Assembly: GCA_023379825.1 (NCBI GenBank)
Contig: JAMCPQ010000010.1
Span: forward strand, 1-37,290
Source of the DNA: Thermoplasmatota archaeon
GTDB lineage: Archaea; Thermoplasmatota; Thermoplasmata; Thermoplasmatales; Thermoplasmataceae
Reading direction: 5' to 3'
Length of the DNA stretch: 37,290 bases
Of this stretch, positions 22,507 to 32,600 are shown one piece after another. The position numbers were made by a program, and so were the translations under genes. How positions within the stretch are numbered: the first letter of the stretch is position 1; each line of letters opens with the position of its first letter. The notes beneath the pieces were generated by a model. It searched no databases, was not told the DNA's origin, and saw only the letters and a list, made by a program, of their open reading frames with translations.

Positions 22507-22929
22507 ATGAAAAGCTCCAGCAATATTCCTGAACTTGTGAAGATTCAGGAAGCGGTAATCAATGAATACATGGAGATGAAGGAGAAAACCTCCATGCAGA
22601 ACATTGTATTCTTCCTGGACTCCTTCATCAGAGAGCATGAGGAGATCATAAGAAGCGCAAAGGCCGGGTTGTTGAAAGGTACCTCCGGGAAACCGGCTAT
22701 AAAGCATCTTGAAGTTACTGGGCATCTGAATGAGCAGGAGAAAATAGACGTGAACAGCCTGCAGAGTGTGCTTCTGCACATATGCAAAAAGGAAGAGGCT
22801 GCGATGAATCAGATTAAAGTTATAGCGGACCCCGGTAAAACCGTCGCCCCTTATCTGGAATGGCAGGAAAGGATACATGAGGAAGCGGATAACCTCTATC
22901 ATAGATTCATAGAGACGGCAGCCCTCTGA
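22507..22929 (+). CDS. Small helical protein, possibly ferritin-like
   Basis: The 140 residues are predicted to be four amphipathic helices: about 8-27, 28-54, 77-106 and 113-137. Acidic and His residues cluster in helix 2 (REHEEI, 42-47), helix 3 (HICKKEEAAM, 91-100) and helix 4 (E121-x-x-H124 in QERIHEEADNL), which recalls ferritin-like or hemerythrin-like metal-binding bundles. Only helix 4 has a clean E-x-x-H, so a dinuclear iron site cannot be asserted. The start ATG at 22507 is about 28 nt after a CTTTAATAG box (22475-22483). It is divergent from valS and 37 nt before dtdA. Function is unknown. Confidence 0.5.
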   Translation: MKSSSNIPELVKIQEAVINEYMEMKEKTSMQNIVFFLDSFIREHEEIIRSAKAGLLKGTSGKPAIKHLEVTGHLNEQEKIDVNSLQSVLLHICKKEEAAMNQIKVIADPGKTVAPYLEWQERIHEEADNLYHRFIETAAL

Positions 22930-22966
22930 AAAAGATATTATCTTTTGCTCCAATCCTGGTCCCGCA

Positions 22967-23758
22967 ATGCATCTCATAGTTGCCTCAAGAGATGATGAGG
23001 CCAGTACTTCTATGGCTGAATATTTCATAGAGAACGGACCGTTCAGGGAATTCTCCGGAGATATCTATAAATCAGGAGATAAGGTGCTTGCATTCATAGG
23101 GAAGAAGCACCTCTACTGGGAAGGTCCAGAGGAGTTGGAGAAAAATTCAGGAATGAGTTTTTCGGATATTATTTTCCTCTCCAGACACTCATCAGCAGCC
23201 GATATAAAATCTGTGACTACCCACCCGACCGGCAACTTCAGAAACTCAGCGGATCTGGGAGGTGAGCCAAGGAGGATCAGCACGTCTTATCCGGAAATGA
23301 TGACTGCCTATCTGCGATATCTGAAAACCAGGATAGAGATTCCCGGAGTTGAAGTTACATTCGAGGCAACGCATCATGGCCCTCTAATTGACATACCAAA
23401 CTTTTATTTTGAGATTGGAACGACCAGGGAGCAGTGGAAAGACACAGAAATACTGGAAGCCTGTCTGGATACTGTTAAAAAGGTCTCACCCGGTAAAGGG
23501 GATAACTTTGTAGGAGTAGGTGGAGGCCATTACATGACGAAGGTGACTGAGTACGCAGTCAACAATGAGGTCAACATAGGTCACATGATTTCAAAGCACA
23601 GCCTTACAGAAATAGATCATGAAATGGTCCGCATGGCTATTGAAAAGACACCTGAATGCAGGGGGTTCATTGTGGACAGAAAGGGGGTTAAGTCAAACGC
23701 TAAATCCATTATAGACTCTATTGTAGACAGCGACTCACTGGAAAAAATAGTTGTATAG
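22967..23758 (+). CDS. dtdA: D-aminoacyl-tRNA deacylase, archaeal/plant type (GEK1)
   Basis: The 263-residue enzyme hydrolyses the ester bond between a D-amino acid and tRNA, recycling mischarged tRNA. Motifs of the DtdA family are all present: FLSRHSSAADIKSVTTHPTGNF, the EATHHGPLIDIPNFYFEIGTT block, and VGVGGGHYMTKVTE with the conserved Gly-Gly-Gly-His. The His residues in HHGP and GGGHY probably bind the catalytic zinc. Length matches the family. The ATG at 22967 lies about 27 nt after an ATATTATC box, in keeping with leaderless initiation. Its closest downstream neighbours are the PLP/DUF1611/PP-loop operon, which has its own promoter. Confidence 0.95.
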   Translation: MHLIVASRDDEASTSMAEYFIENGPFREFSGDIYKSGDKVLAFIGKKHLYWEGPEELEKNSGMSFSDIIFLSRHSSAADIKSVTTHPTGNFRNSADLGGEPRRISTSYPEMMTAYLRYLKTRIEIPGVEVTFEATHHGPLIDIPNFYFEIGTTREQWKDTEILEACLDTVKKVSPGKGDNFVGVGGGHYMTKVTEYAVNNEVNIGHMISKHSLTEIDHEMVRMAIEKTPECRGFIVDRKGVKSNAKSIIDSIVDSDSLEKIVV

Positions 23759-23884
23759 TATCAAATTTTGCAGATATATTAAATGTAAAATACTGAAGTT
23801 TGTATATTATTATATATATGGTGGCGGACACCGGGAATTACGGCTTTACATCGATGTGAAATTCTGAATTATCCTATGTCAATC
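23759..23884. other. AT-rich gap after dtdA with repeat copy 3
   Basis: The region carries several TATA-like runs (GATATATTAAATG, TATTATATATATG) and a copy of the GGTGGCGGACA motif. A 13-codon frame from the ATG at 23818 is too short to credit. No structured RNA was recognised. Confidence 0.4.
23820..23830 (+). repeat. Copy 3 of intergenic motif GGTGG[A/C]CGGACA
   Basis: GGTGGCGGACA is shared with the copies at 17920 and 18031. The flanks differ, so the similarity is confined to about a dozen bases. Confidence 0.35.
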
Positions 23885-23914
23885 TTTAAATAGGTATGAG
23901 TGCTATCAGTACTC
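23885..23914 (+). promoter_or_regulatory. Promoter and palindromic operator of the PLP-DUF1611-PP-loop operon
   Basis: The TATA box TTTAAATA (23885-23892) predicts a start near 23915. Between them lies an inverted repeat GAGTGCT (23898-23904), ATC, AGTACTC (23908-23914), with seven paired positions including one G-T. This is where archaeal repressors block polymerase. A second repeat, TCAGG-CTCAGA-CCTGA (23917-23932), follows at the start of the leader. Confidence 0.5.
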
Positions 23915-23941
23915 AATCAGGCTCAGACCTGAGTGAAAACA

Positions 23942-24913
23942 ATGGAAGAGATGGACGGAGAGGAAGAACCACCTGATAAGACGCCATTTTTCAGAGCAAA
24001 GAATCTGGAAAAAACCCTCCGGCTCAAGAAGATTTTTATCAAGTTTGAAGGGGCTGGCATCACAGGTACACAGAAGGACAGGATATCAAAGCATCATGTA
24101 ATAAGGGCCAAGGATCTTGGTTATGATACAATTTCCCTTGCGACATGCGGAAACTATGGGGCGTCAATATCCCATTTCGCTAATATTTATGGACTTAAGT
24201 CCGTAATTGCTGTTCCTGAACAGTATTCTGGCGAAAGAAACGCTGAGATGGAGGCAAATGGTGCCAGGATTCTGAAGGTGGAATCCAGGTATGAAGATCT
24301 GGTTGAGATGATGAGGGGGCGTTCCAGAGAGGAATCATGGTATGACTCCAGCCCTGGCTCCGAAAATTCAGAGGTTGACTTCGTAGGATACAGTTCAATT
24401 GCCTATGAGATTGTCTCACAGCTGGGAAGAAGCCCGGCTTATGTTGCGGTTCCTGTGGGAAACGGGACAACACTTGCCGGTATTTATAACGGATTCAGAA
24501 ACATGCGTGCAAGAGGGGTTATAAAGAGGATACCTGTTTTCATAGGCTCAAGCACTCCAAACGGGAATCCGGTCGTTGAATCATGGAAGACGGGAAGAAG
24601 AACCATCATGGAACTTGATCCGGCAAAGATTGTTGAGACTCCCGAATCAGAACCACTGGTAGCTTACCGTTCATATGACGGACAGAGGGCCCTGGATTCA
24701 ATATACGAATCAAAAGGGGTTGCAGAATACGTATCCGATTTTGATATGATCAGGTATGCAAATATGCTGGAAAAGACCGAGATGCTTTCTGTTCTTCCTG
24801 CATCAGCTTCTGCTCTTGCAGCGGCCCACAAAGTCATTCCTGGTAACGGAGATTCTGAAAAGGATATTGTCGTTGTTATAACAGGAAGGTCAAGGAAATG
24901 GACAATGCAGTAG
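23942..24913 (+). CDS. PLP-dependent enzyme, threonine synthase-like (fold type II)
   Basis: The protein (323 residues from ATG 23942) belongs to the tryptophan synthase beta/threonine synthase/cysteine synthase fold. The Schiff-base lysine is Lys45 in EGAGITGTQKDRISK. The substrate loop reads ATCGNYGAS, where threonine synthases usually have S-x-G-N-x-x-A-S, and the phosphate-binding loop is PVGNGTTLAG (about 171-180). It is shorter than canonical threonine synthase (about 350-400), and the Cys in the CGN loop is unusual. It overlaps the DUF1611 gene by 16 nt, so the true reaction may concern a D-amino acid or an activated amino acid rather than threonine formation. ATG 23942 is preferred over GTG 23933 because GAGTGA, 5 nt upstream, can serve as a ribosome-binding site. 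Confidence 0.78.
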   Translation: MEEMDGEEEPPDKTPFFRAKNLEKTLRLKKIFIKFEGAGITGTQKDRISKHHVIRAKDLGYDTISLATCGNYGASISHFANIYGLKSVIAVPEQYSGERNAEMEANGARILKVESRYEDLVEMMRGRSREESWYDSSPGSENSEVDFVGYSSIAYEIVSQLGRSPAYVAVPVGNGTTLAGIYNGFRNMRARGVIKRIPVFIGSSTPNGNPVVESWKTGRRTIMELDPAKIVETPESEPLVAYRSYDGQRALDSIYESKGVAEYVSDFDMIRYANMLEKTEMLSVLPASASALAAAHKVIPGNGDSEKDIVVVITGRSRKWTMQ

Positions 24914-25938
24914 TTCTGGCAGAAGGTGTACTTGGAAGCACCTATGGTAAAACAGCCAATGGGCTTGTCAGGTTCACAAAGAGATACAATGTGAAGGCGG
25001 TAATCGATTCAAAGAAAGCTGGCATGGACGCGGGCCAGGTTGTAGAGGGGAAGAGCAGGGGGATTCCAGTTGTAGAGAACCTGAGCGATTCCCTGAAGTT
25101 CGGCGTGAGCACTCTTGTAGTGGGAATTGCCACAGATGGAGGTTACCTTCCGGATGAATACAGGGGAGTAATATCTGAAGCCCTTCACAATGGATTGAAT
25201 GTGGTGAGCGGATTACATGAGTTCATCTCAGATGACCCTGAGTTCTACGAACTTGCCCGTAAACATGGTGTTAGGATCATAGATGTACGGAAGATGTTCA
25301 GGGACATGAAAATGCCTTTCACCGGGAGGATCAGAGAGGTAAAATCATCAAGGATAGCGGTTCTCGGAACAGACAGTGCCATAGGCAAAAGAACCACAAC
25401 TGTTGTACTGACAAACAGCATGAGAAAGGCAGGGGACAAATCCTGTATGATTGGCACGGGCCAGACTGCGTGGATGCAGGGGATAGAGCACACTGTTGTT
25501 GTCGATTCCATGATAAATGATTTCATTCCGGGCAATCTGGAATGGAACACACTGAGGGCCTGGGATATGGAGGCTCCAGATATAATGTTCATTGAGGGGC
25601 AGGGTTCTGTTCTTCATCCAGCATATCCTGGGAGCTTCGAGATCATAGGTGCCTGCCGCCCCACCGGAATAATTCTGCAGCATGCCCCCAAAAGGAAATT
25701 CTTCGACGGGTTCGAGGATTTCAGGATCCCCCCTCTTGAGAAGTACATAAAGATACTGGAGCTTCTTTCCGGCTCACCTGTCATAGCCATATCTGTTAAC
25801 AGGGAGAACATGTCTGATGAAGAGGTCAGGGATGCCGTCAGTAATCTGGAGTCACAGTATGGCATTCCTGCATTTGACCCACTTTCTGATGATGTTGAAA
25901 GAGTTTCCAGAATAATCAGGGAAGTTGCAATGCAATGA
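24898..25938 (+). CDS. DUF1611 family protein (DgcN-like)
   Basis: The 346-residue protein has an N-terminal Rossmann-like domain (about 1-145, with VVGIATDGGYLPDEYR) and a C-terminal P-loop domain with GTDSAIGKRTTT (157-168, Lys164) followed by IGTGQTAWMQG and IEGQGSVLHPAYPGS. These are the hallmarks of DUF1611. The characterised member DgcN takes part in D-glutamate catabolism by forming an N-acyl-D-glutamate, normally next to an enolase-superfamily racemase (DgcA). No such racemase adjoins here. Instead the partners are a PLP enzyme and a PP-loop ATPase. It begins inside the end of the PLP gene after a GGAAGGTC ribosome-binding site, and its end overlaps the next start by ATGA. A D-glutamate-related role is plausible but unproven. 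Confidence 0.8.
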   Translation: MDNAVVLAEGVLGSTYGKTANGLVRFTKRYNVKAVIDSKKAGMDAGQVVEGKSRGIPVVENLSDSLKFGVSTLVVGIATDGGYLPDEYRGVISEALHNGLNVVSGLHEFISDDPEFYELARKHGVRIIDVRKMFRDMKMPFTGRIREVKSSRIAVLGTDSAIGKRTTTVVLTNSMRKAGDKSCMIGTGQTAWMQGIEHTVVVDSMINDFIPGNLEWNTLRAWDMEAPDIMFIEGQGSVLHPAYPGSFEIIGACRPTGIILQHAPKRKFFDGFEDFRIPPLEKYIKILELLSGSPVIAISVNRENMSDEEVRDAVSNLESQYGIPAFDPLSDDVERVSRIIREVAMQ

Positions 25939-27353
25939 TTCCCAGCTTTATTGAGAGAATCACAACATTCCGCAATATCTCGGTAGGGATCGAAAAGATA
26001 GAGAAAAGACGGATAACAGGTAAAATTACTGTTGAGGACGATGAAGGTTCCCACAGTTTCCGTCTGATGTTCACATATTTTGAAGACATCAGCGTGGACG
26101 AGAACCTGGCCGGCCTTATACTTACAATGCCGGCAATAAACTTCACACTCTTTTCCAAACGTCTTACGCTCAATTTTCCCGTCTCTTCCCAGGATAAGGA
26201 TATAATCAGTGAATGGGTCAGAATAAACAACAGGGAGGTCTTTGTTAACAGGCTGTGCCTGAGAAGACATGAATTCTTCCTCAGGGAATACCTTCCTTCG
26301 GAATCGGAGATCACAGCGGAGAATTCTGAAGGATGCACAGAAATCATTACTCCGCAGATGATTACAAATAGACAGGGGGTTCAGATGAATACTGGCAGGG
26401 TGGCAATTCTATCATCCGGTGGCAAGGAGAGCCTTCTGACCTCAGGAATTCTTACAGAAGCTGGTGCGGAAGTGCATCATATATTCATAAACGAATCAGG
26501 GGGGCACTGGAACACAGCCAGGACCTCTTTTGACCATTTTACCTCGACAGGAAGGGAAGTTGAAAAGATCTGGACAAATGTGGACAGATTCTACCATTTC
26601 TGTCTTGACCTTCTTAAGCCTCTGAACAGGTCTGTCTCCGAGAAATGGGCGGACGACTACCCTGTCCAGCTGTTTATATTTCCGGTATATATTTTCGCAG
26701 CAATACCTCTGCTTATCAAGTACCAGGTGGGCAATCTGGTCATGGGGGACGAATTTGACGATCCCTTAGAGTTTTTTCCCTACCATGGGTTGAAGCACTA
26801 TTATGGGATTTATGATCAGACATCTGATTTCAACCAGTCAATTACAGAATATCTGAAGAGGTCAGGATTGAACATATCTGTATGGTCAGCAGTATATCCC
26901 ATAAACGGGTCACTTGAGGAGAAAATTCTGATACACAGATATCCTGAACTGTTCCGTACACAGAGATCATGCCACTCATGCCGCAATATATCAGGTAAAG
27001 TTGTTCCCTGTGGAAAGTGTTCAAAATGTCTGGGTATTCTGCTTTTCATTCTTGCTGCAGGGGGTAACCCTGAGGAAGCCGGCTACACATCTGATTCAAT
27101 ATTACATCTGGAAGAGCGCCTTGACAGGACAAGAATGAGGCTCGATCCAGATGAACTCAACCTGATGAGAAAAAGGGTTCGAGGTGAGGGGAGCGGAGCG
27201 GAAAGCCATGTTGATATGATCCATATTCTGCCGGATGAGCAATTTGAAGGAAGCAGGATACCTGAGCAATTCAGGGATAAAATCCTGCACATATTCAGCC
27301 AGTATGCCTCAGGGGTCTGTCGTGTTGAAGGAAATGCCTGGGTCAAAGTCTAA
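25935..27353 (+). CDS. PP-loop (N-type ATP pyrophosphatase) protein with Cys cluster
   Basis: The 472-residue protein has an N-terminal domain of unknown type (1-150), then a PP-loop ATPase domain beginning VAILSSGGKESLLTSGIL (about 156-173), with the adenylating SGGKES signature. A cysteine set, Cys346, Cys349, Cys359, Cys362 and Cys365 (SCHSC and CGKCSKC), resembles the zinc site of QueC-type enzymes. PP-loop enzymes activate a carboxylate or similar group as an adenylate. MurL, which epimerises a terminal glutamate at the cost of ATP to AMP, is a possible relative by size and reaction type. That link is inference. The start overlaps the DUF1611 stop by 4 nt. Its 3' end overlaps the convergent tsr3 by 4 nt. 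This is the last gene of the operon. Confidence 0.7.
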   Translation: MIPSFIERITTFRNISVGIEKIEKRRITGKITVEDDEGSHSFRLMFTYFEDISVDENLAGLILTMPAINFTLFSKRLTLNFPVSSQDKDIISEWVRINNREVFVNRLCLRRHEFFLREYLPSESEITAENSEGCTEIITPQMITNRQGVQMNTGRVAILSSGGKESLLTSGILTEAGAEVHHIFINESGGHWNTARTSFDHFTSTGREVEKIWTNVDRFYHFCLDLLKPLNRSVSEKWADDYPVQLFIFPVYIFAAIPLLIKYQVGNLVMGDEFDDPLEFFPYHGLKHYYGIYDQTSDFNQSITEYLKRSGLNISVWSAVYPINGSLEEKILIHRYPELFRTQRSCHSCRNISGKVVPCGKCSKCLGILLFILAAGGNPEEAGYTSDSILHLEERLDRTRMRLDPDELNLMRKRVRGEGSGAESHVDMIHILPDEQFEGSRIPEQFRDKILHIFSQYASGVCRVEGNAWVKV

Positions 27354-27883
27354 AAGAACTGTTTTTCAGCTTCCTCCATATCCTCCTGGCTCAGGCATCT
27401 CGAGTATTCTTTCAGTGGTTCCATGTTCAATTCATAAAACACAGGCCCCCACTTGAATTTGTTCAGTAACTCTGAACCGAACTCATTGAAGCCGGTTATA
27501 AAAAGTGCAGCTGCAACAGCTTCCACCGAGGAAAGCCTGAATGGTTTCCCATAATTAACTGGATTGGCCGCGAGAAGTTCAGGGAGCCTCACTCCCCTTC
27601 TGAGCCTGATCTCTTTCAGCGTTTCAGACCTGTTCCATGACCCTTCCAGAACCCCAATTCCGTGAATGCTGATCTCCTTGCGCATATTAGGAAGAAGCAT
27701 CGCTGAAGAATCAGGCACAAGCGCAAGGGTTCTGTTCATTTTCTGAAGGGGGACCGATCTTGCCAGCCCGAATCTCTCTAACTTTCTCATGGTGCTCTTC
27801 CTGGGATCATCCTGGTGCATGTAATAGAAAAGAACTGCGGGTCTGGCCCTCATTTCTGCATCTTCATCGGAAGGAGCTGGCAC
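27350..27883 (-). CDS. tsr3: 16S rRNA aminocarboxypropyltransferase, Tsr3 family
   Basis: The 177-residue SPOUT-related enzyme adds the 3-amino-3-carboxypropyl group of SAM to a hypermodified uridine in small-subunit rRNA. Family blocks are clear: YMHQDDPRKSTMRKLERFGLA, then LLPNMRKEI, GVLEGSWNR, and RLPELLAANPVNYGKPFRLSSVEA in the SAM-binding region, ending with NKFKWGPVFYELN. The length is typical. The GTG start at 27883 is 25 nt from a minus-strand TATA box (27904-27911). Family alignment would also allow the internal ATG at residue 11 (27853). It is divergent from pyrG and converges on the PP-loop gene. Confidence 0.93.
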   Translation of the reverse strand: MPAPSDEDAEMRARPAVLFYYMHQDDPRKSTMRKLERFGLARSVPLQKMNRTLALVPDSSAMLLPNMRKEISIHGIGVLEGSWNRSETLKEIRLRRGVRLPELLAANPVNYGKPFRLSSVEAVAAALFITGFNEFGSELLNKFKWGPVFYELNMEPLKEYSRCLSQEDMEEAEKQFF

Positions 27884-27903
27884 ATAAAGGGTATTTCAGA
27901 AAA

Positions 27904-27911
27904 AGATATAA
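27904..27911 (-). promoter_or_regulatory. TATA box of tsr3
   Basis: The minus strand reads TTATATCT, centred about 25 nt from the GTG at 27883, a leaderless arrangement that supports the GTG start. Confidence 0.45.
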
Positions 27912-27954
27912 CAAAATGCATATTTTTGGAAAGCAAGTAAAAGGCTCGTTGAAA

Positions 27955-27965
27955 GTATTTAAACT
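27955..27965 (+). promoter_or_regulatory. TATA box of the pyrG operon
   Basis: AGTATTTAAAC lies about 42 nt before the ATG at 28002, which would leave a leader of about 15 nt. A weaker AATTATTATG element further down would instead give a leaderless start. Confidence 0.4.
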
Positions 27966-27995
27966 GCAAAAAATTATTATGCTGAGTTTCTCTAA

Positions 27996-29612
<1,617 letters not shown>

Positions 29613-29619
29613 AGCAGGG

Positions 29620-32600
29620 ATGCCCGAAATGCCTCAAAGGATCGATCTTGAAAGCTACAGGAAGATGCTCTGGGAGCGTGTGCGTGAAGCCTATGAAATA
29701 GCCAGGAAGGCCAGGGCAACAGGCCTTGACGTTACACAGGAGGTGGAGATGCCTCTGGCCTCTGATATGGCTGACAGAATTGAGGAGCTCATCGGCATTA
29801 AAGGAATAGCCTCAGAAATAAGGCAGCTTGCTGAAACAATGAGCCGTGAGGAGATTTCCATCTCAATTTCACGCAGGGTCGCAGAAATGTATTCCGGAGA
29901 GGGCAAGAGGGTAGCTGTGGAAAAAGCTGTAAGAGTTGGCCTGGCCATACTCACTGAAGGGATACTTGTTGCCCCCCTTGAAGGAATTGCAAGTGTGGAG
30001 ATAGCAACCAACTCAAACGGAACTGACTACGTGTCCATAGTCTATTCGGGGCCAATAAGAGGGGCAGGCGGAACTGCGCAGGCTCTGAGTGTTCTAATTT
30101 CAGATATAGTCAGAAGAGACCTCGGGATTGGCTCCTACATAGCAACCGATGATGAGATAGAGAGATACATAGAGGAGATACAGAGCTACAACAGGCTCAA
30201 ACATCTCCAGTACCTGCCTTCCCCGGAAGAGATCCGTAGAGTTGTCCGGAACCTTCCTGTATGCATAGATGGAGAGGGAAGTGAAGAGGAGGAGGTATCA
30301 GGTCACCGGGATATGGAAAGGGTTTCCACAAACAGGATAAGAGGCGGAATGTGCCTTGTCCTCTGTGAAGGGCTACTCCAGAAGTCAAAGAAGGTCCTGA
30401 AGCACACGTCCAAACTGGGAATAAAGGAGTGGGACTTTCTTTCAGGGAGTTCCAGTTCGGACAACGGAGAACAGAAAACTGAAAAGGACGCAGGCAAATC
30501 TGAGAAATTCCTCAAGGACCTTGTAGCGGGCAGGCCAGTTTTCGGCCATCCTAACAGGCCCGGGGGCTTCAGGTTAAGGTACGGAAGATCAAGACTCACA
30601 GGGCTTGCTGCAGCAGGAATCAACCCTGCCACAATGATTGTGGCGGACGAATTTATTGCCACAGGTGCTCAGATTAAGGTGGAACTTCCAGGCAAGGCTG
30701 CGGCAGTGACTCCATGTGACGGAATTGATGGTCCAATGGTTCTCCTGGATGATGGCTCGCATATCAGAGTTGAAAGCGAGGATACTGCAAGAGCAATTTC
30801 AGGAAGGATCTCAATGATAACTGACATGGGGGAAATTCTCATTGCATACGGTGATTTTCTGGAGAACAACCACAAGCTTGTCCCCGGATCATTCAACCAT
30901 GACTGGTGGAGGCAGTATGTTTCAAGGGCAAAGGTACCGGAAGATTTTGCCTTAAGGGTTCCGGATGAACTGGAAGCCATAAGCCTTTCTGAAAAGTACA
31001 GGATCCCTCTTCATCCAAGATACGACTATTTCTGGCATGATCTTGAGGTTTCCGAGATAATATCAATTCGCAAAGAGCTGCTAAATTCAAGCATATCTGA
31101 GGGAAAAGTGATTGCTGACTCATCTCTCTCTTTCCCGCTGATACGGTTAGGTGTACCCTTTGCCTCATCCGAAAGTCACATTATCATATCGGAATATCTC
31201 TGTCTTCTCAGGTCCCTTGGGCTTTCTGTGGAAGATGGTAAAATCAGAGAGAGGGTCCCTCTTCCTGATGGGGAATCAGAACCTTTGAGTCTTGTCAGCC
31301 ATCTTTCCGGCCTTACAATTCTCCCAAGGTCTCCAACAAGGGTTGGGGCAAGGCTCGGAAGACCGGAAAAAGCTGGGGACAGGAAGATGAAGCCAAAGGT
31401 GCATGTTCTCTTCCCGGTGGAATCATATGGTTCCACAAGGCGATCAATAAGAAGTGCCGGCTCCAGTTCCTCCAGCTCCATAGAGATTGAAATGGAAATG
31501 AGGATCTGCAGGGAGTGCAAAAGTGACTCCCCGCAGCCAATATGCCCAAATTGCGGCTCACCAACAATTGAAACTGGAAATGTGAAGAAGTCCCGTGTCG
31601 ATCTTCATGGCCTGCTGCAGAAAGCAGAAGAAAGGATGGGTATTGACATCCCAGACAGGCTGGAGATCAAGGGAGTGAAGAAGCTAATGTCCAGCTCCAA
31701 GGCAGCCGAACCTATAGAAAAGGGTATTCTGCGTGCCATTCATGATATTTCCATTAACAAGGACGGAACCTGCAGATACGATATGTCCGATATTCCAATA
31801 ACACATTTCAGGAAGGATGAACTCATGATAGATCCTTCCGTCTTTGTCTCTCTGGGTTACGATGATTCAGAAATGAATGAGATACTTCCTCAGGATATCA
31901 TCATTCCATACAGGTCTGCTGAATATCTGCTGAAGGTTACATCTTTCGTTGATGATCTCCTTACAAGGTATTACGGAATGCCCCCGTTTTACATGTGTCA
32001 GAAACCTGAGGACCTCATAGGTCATCTGGTGATTGGCCTGGCACCCCACACCTCCGGGGGAATTGTTGGCAGGATTATAGGTTTCAGCAACGTGAGTGGC
32101 TGCTATGCACATCCTTTTTACCACGCAGCAAAGAGGAGGAACTGCGACGGGGATGAGGACAGCATAATGCTTCTCATGGACGGGCTCCTTAATTTCTCAA
32201 AGAAATTCCTGCCCTCCACAAGGGGAGGGCTCATGGATGCGCCCCTCGTTCTGACAGTACAGCTCAATCCGGAGGAGGTTGACAAGGAAGCAATGAATGT
32301 TGACACTGTGAGCGATTATCCGCTGGAGTTCTATGAGAGAACCCTGTCTGGAGCATCTCCGGTTGATCTGGAGGAGATGATGATGACTATGGGGAAGAGA
32401 TACAGCCTCACAGGCACAATTATGGGTACCGGGTTCTCAACATCCTGTTCTAATATAAACCAGGGTGTGACAACATGCTCCTACAAGACCATAGACAGCA
32501 TGGAGGAAAAGATAGAACGTCAGTTGAAGCTGGCCAGGAGAATAAGAGCTGTTGATGCTGATGATGTTGCCGCAAGAGTCCTTAATTCTCATTTCCTTCC

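Noticed and set aside
23759-23941. tRNA gene or riboswitch upstream of the PLP gene
   Set aside because: No T-loop or acceptor-stem pairing, and the two inverted repeats do not assemble into a known riboswitch.
23933-23941. GTG start for the PLP enzyme
   Set aside because: The GAGTGA ribosome-binding-like element would overlap the codon; the ATG at 23942 has correct spacing.
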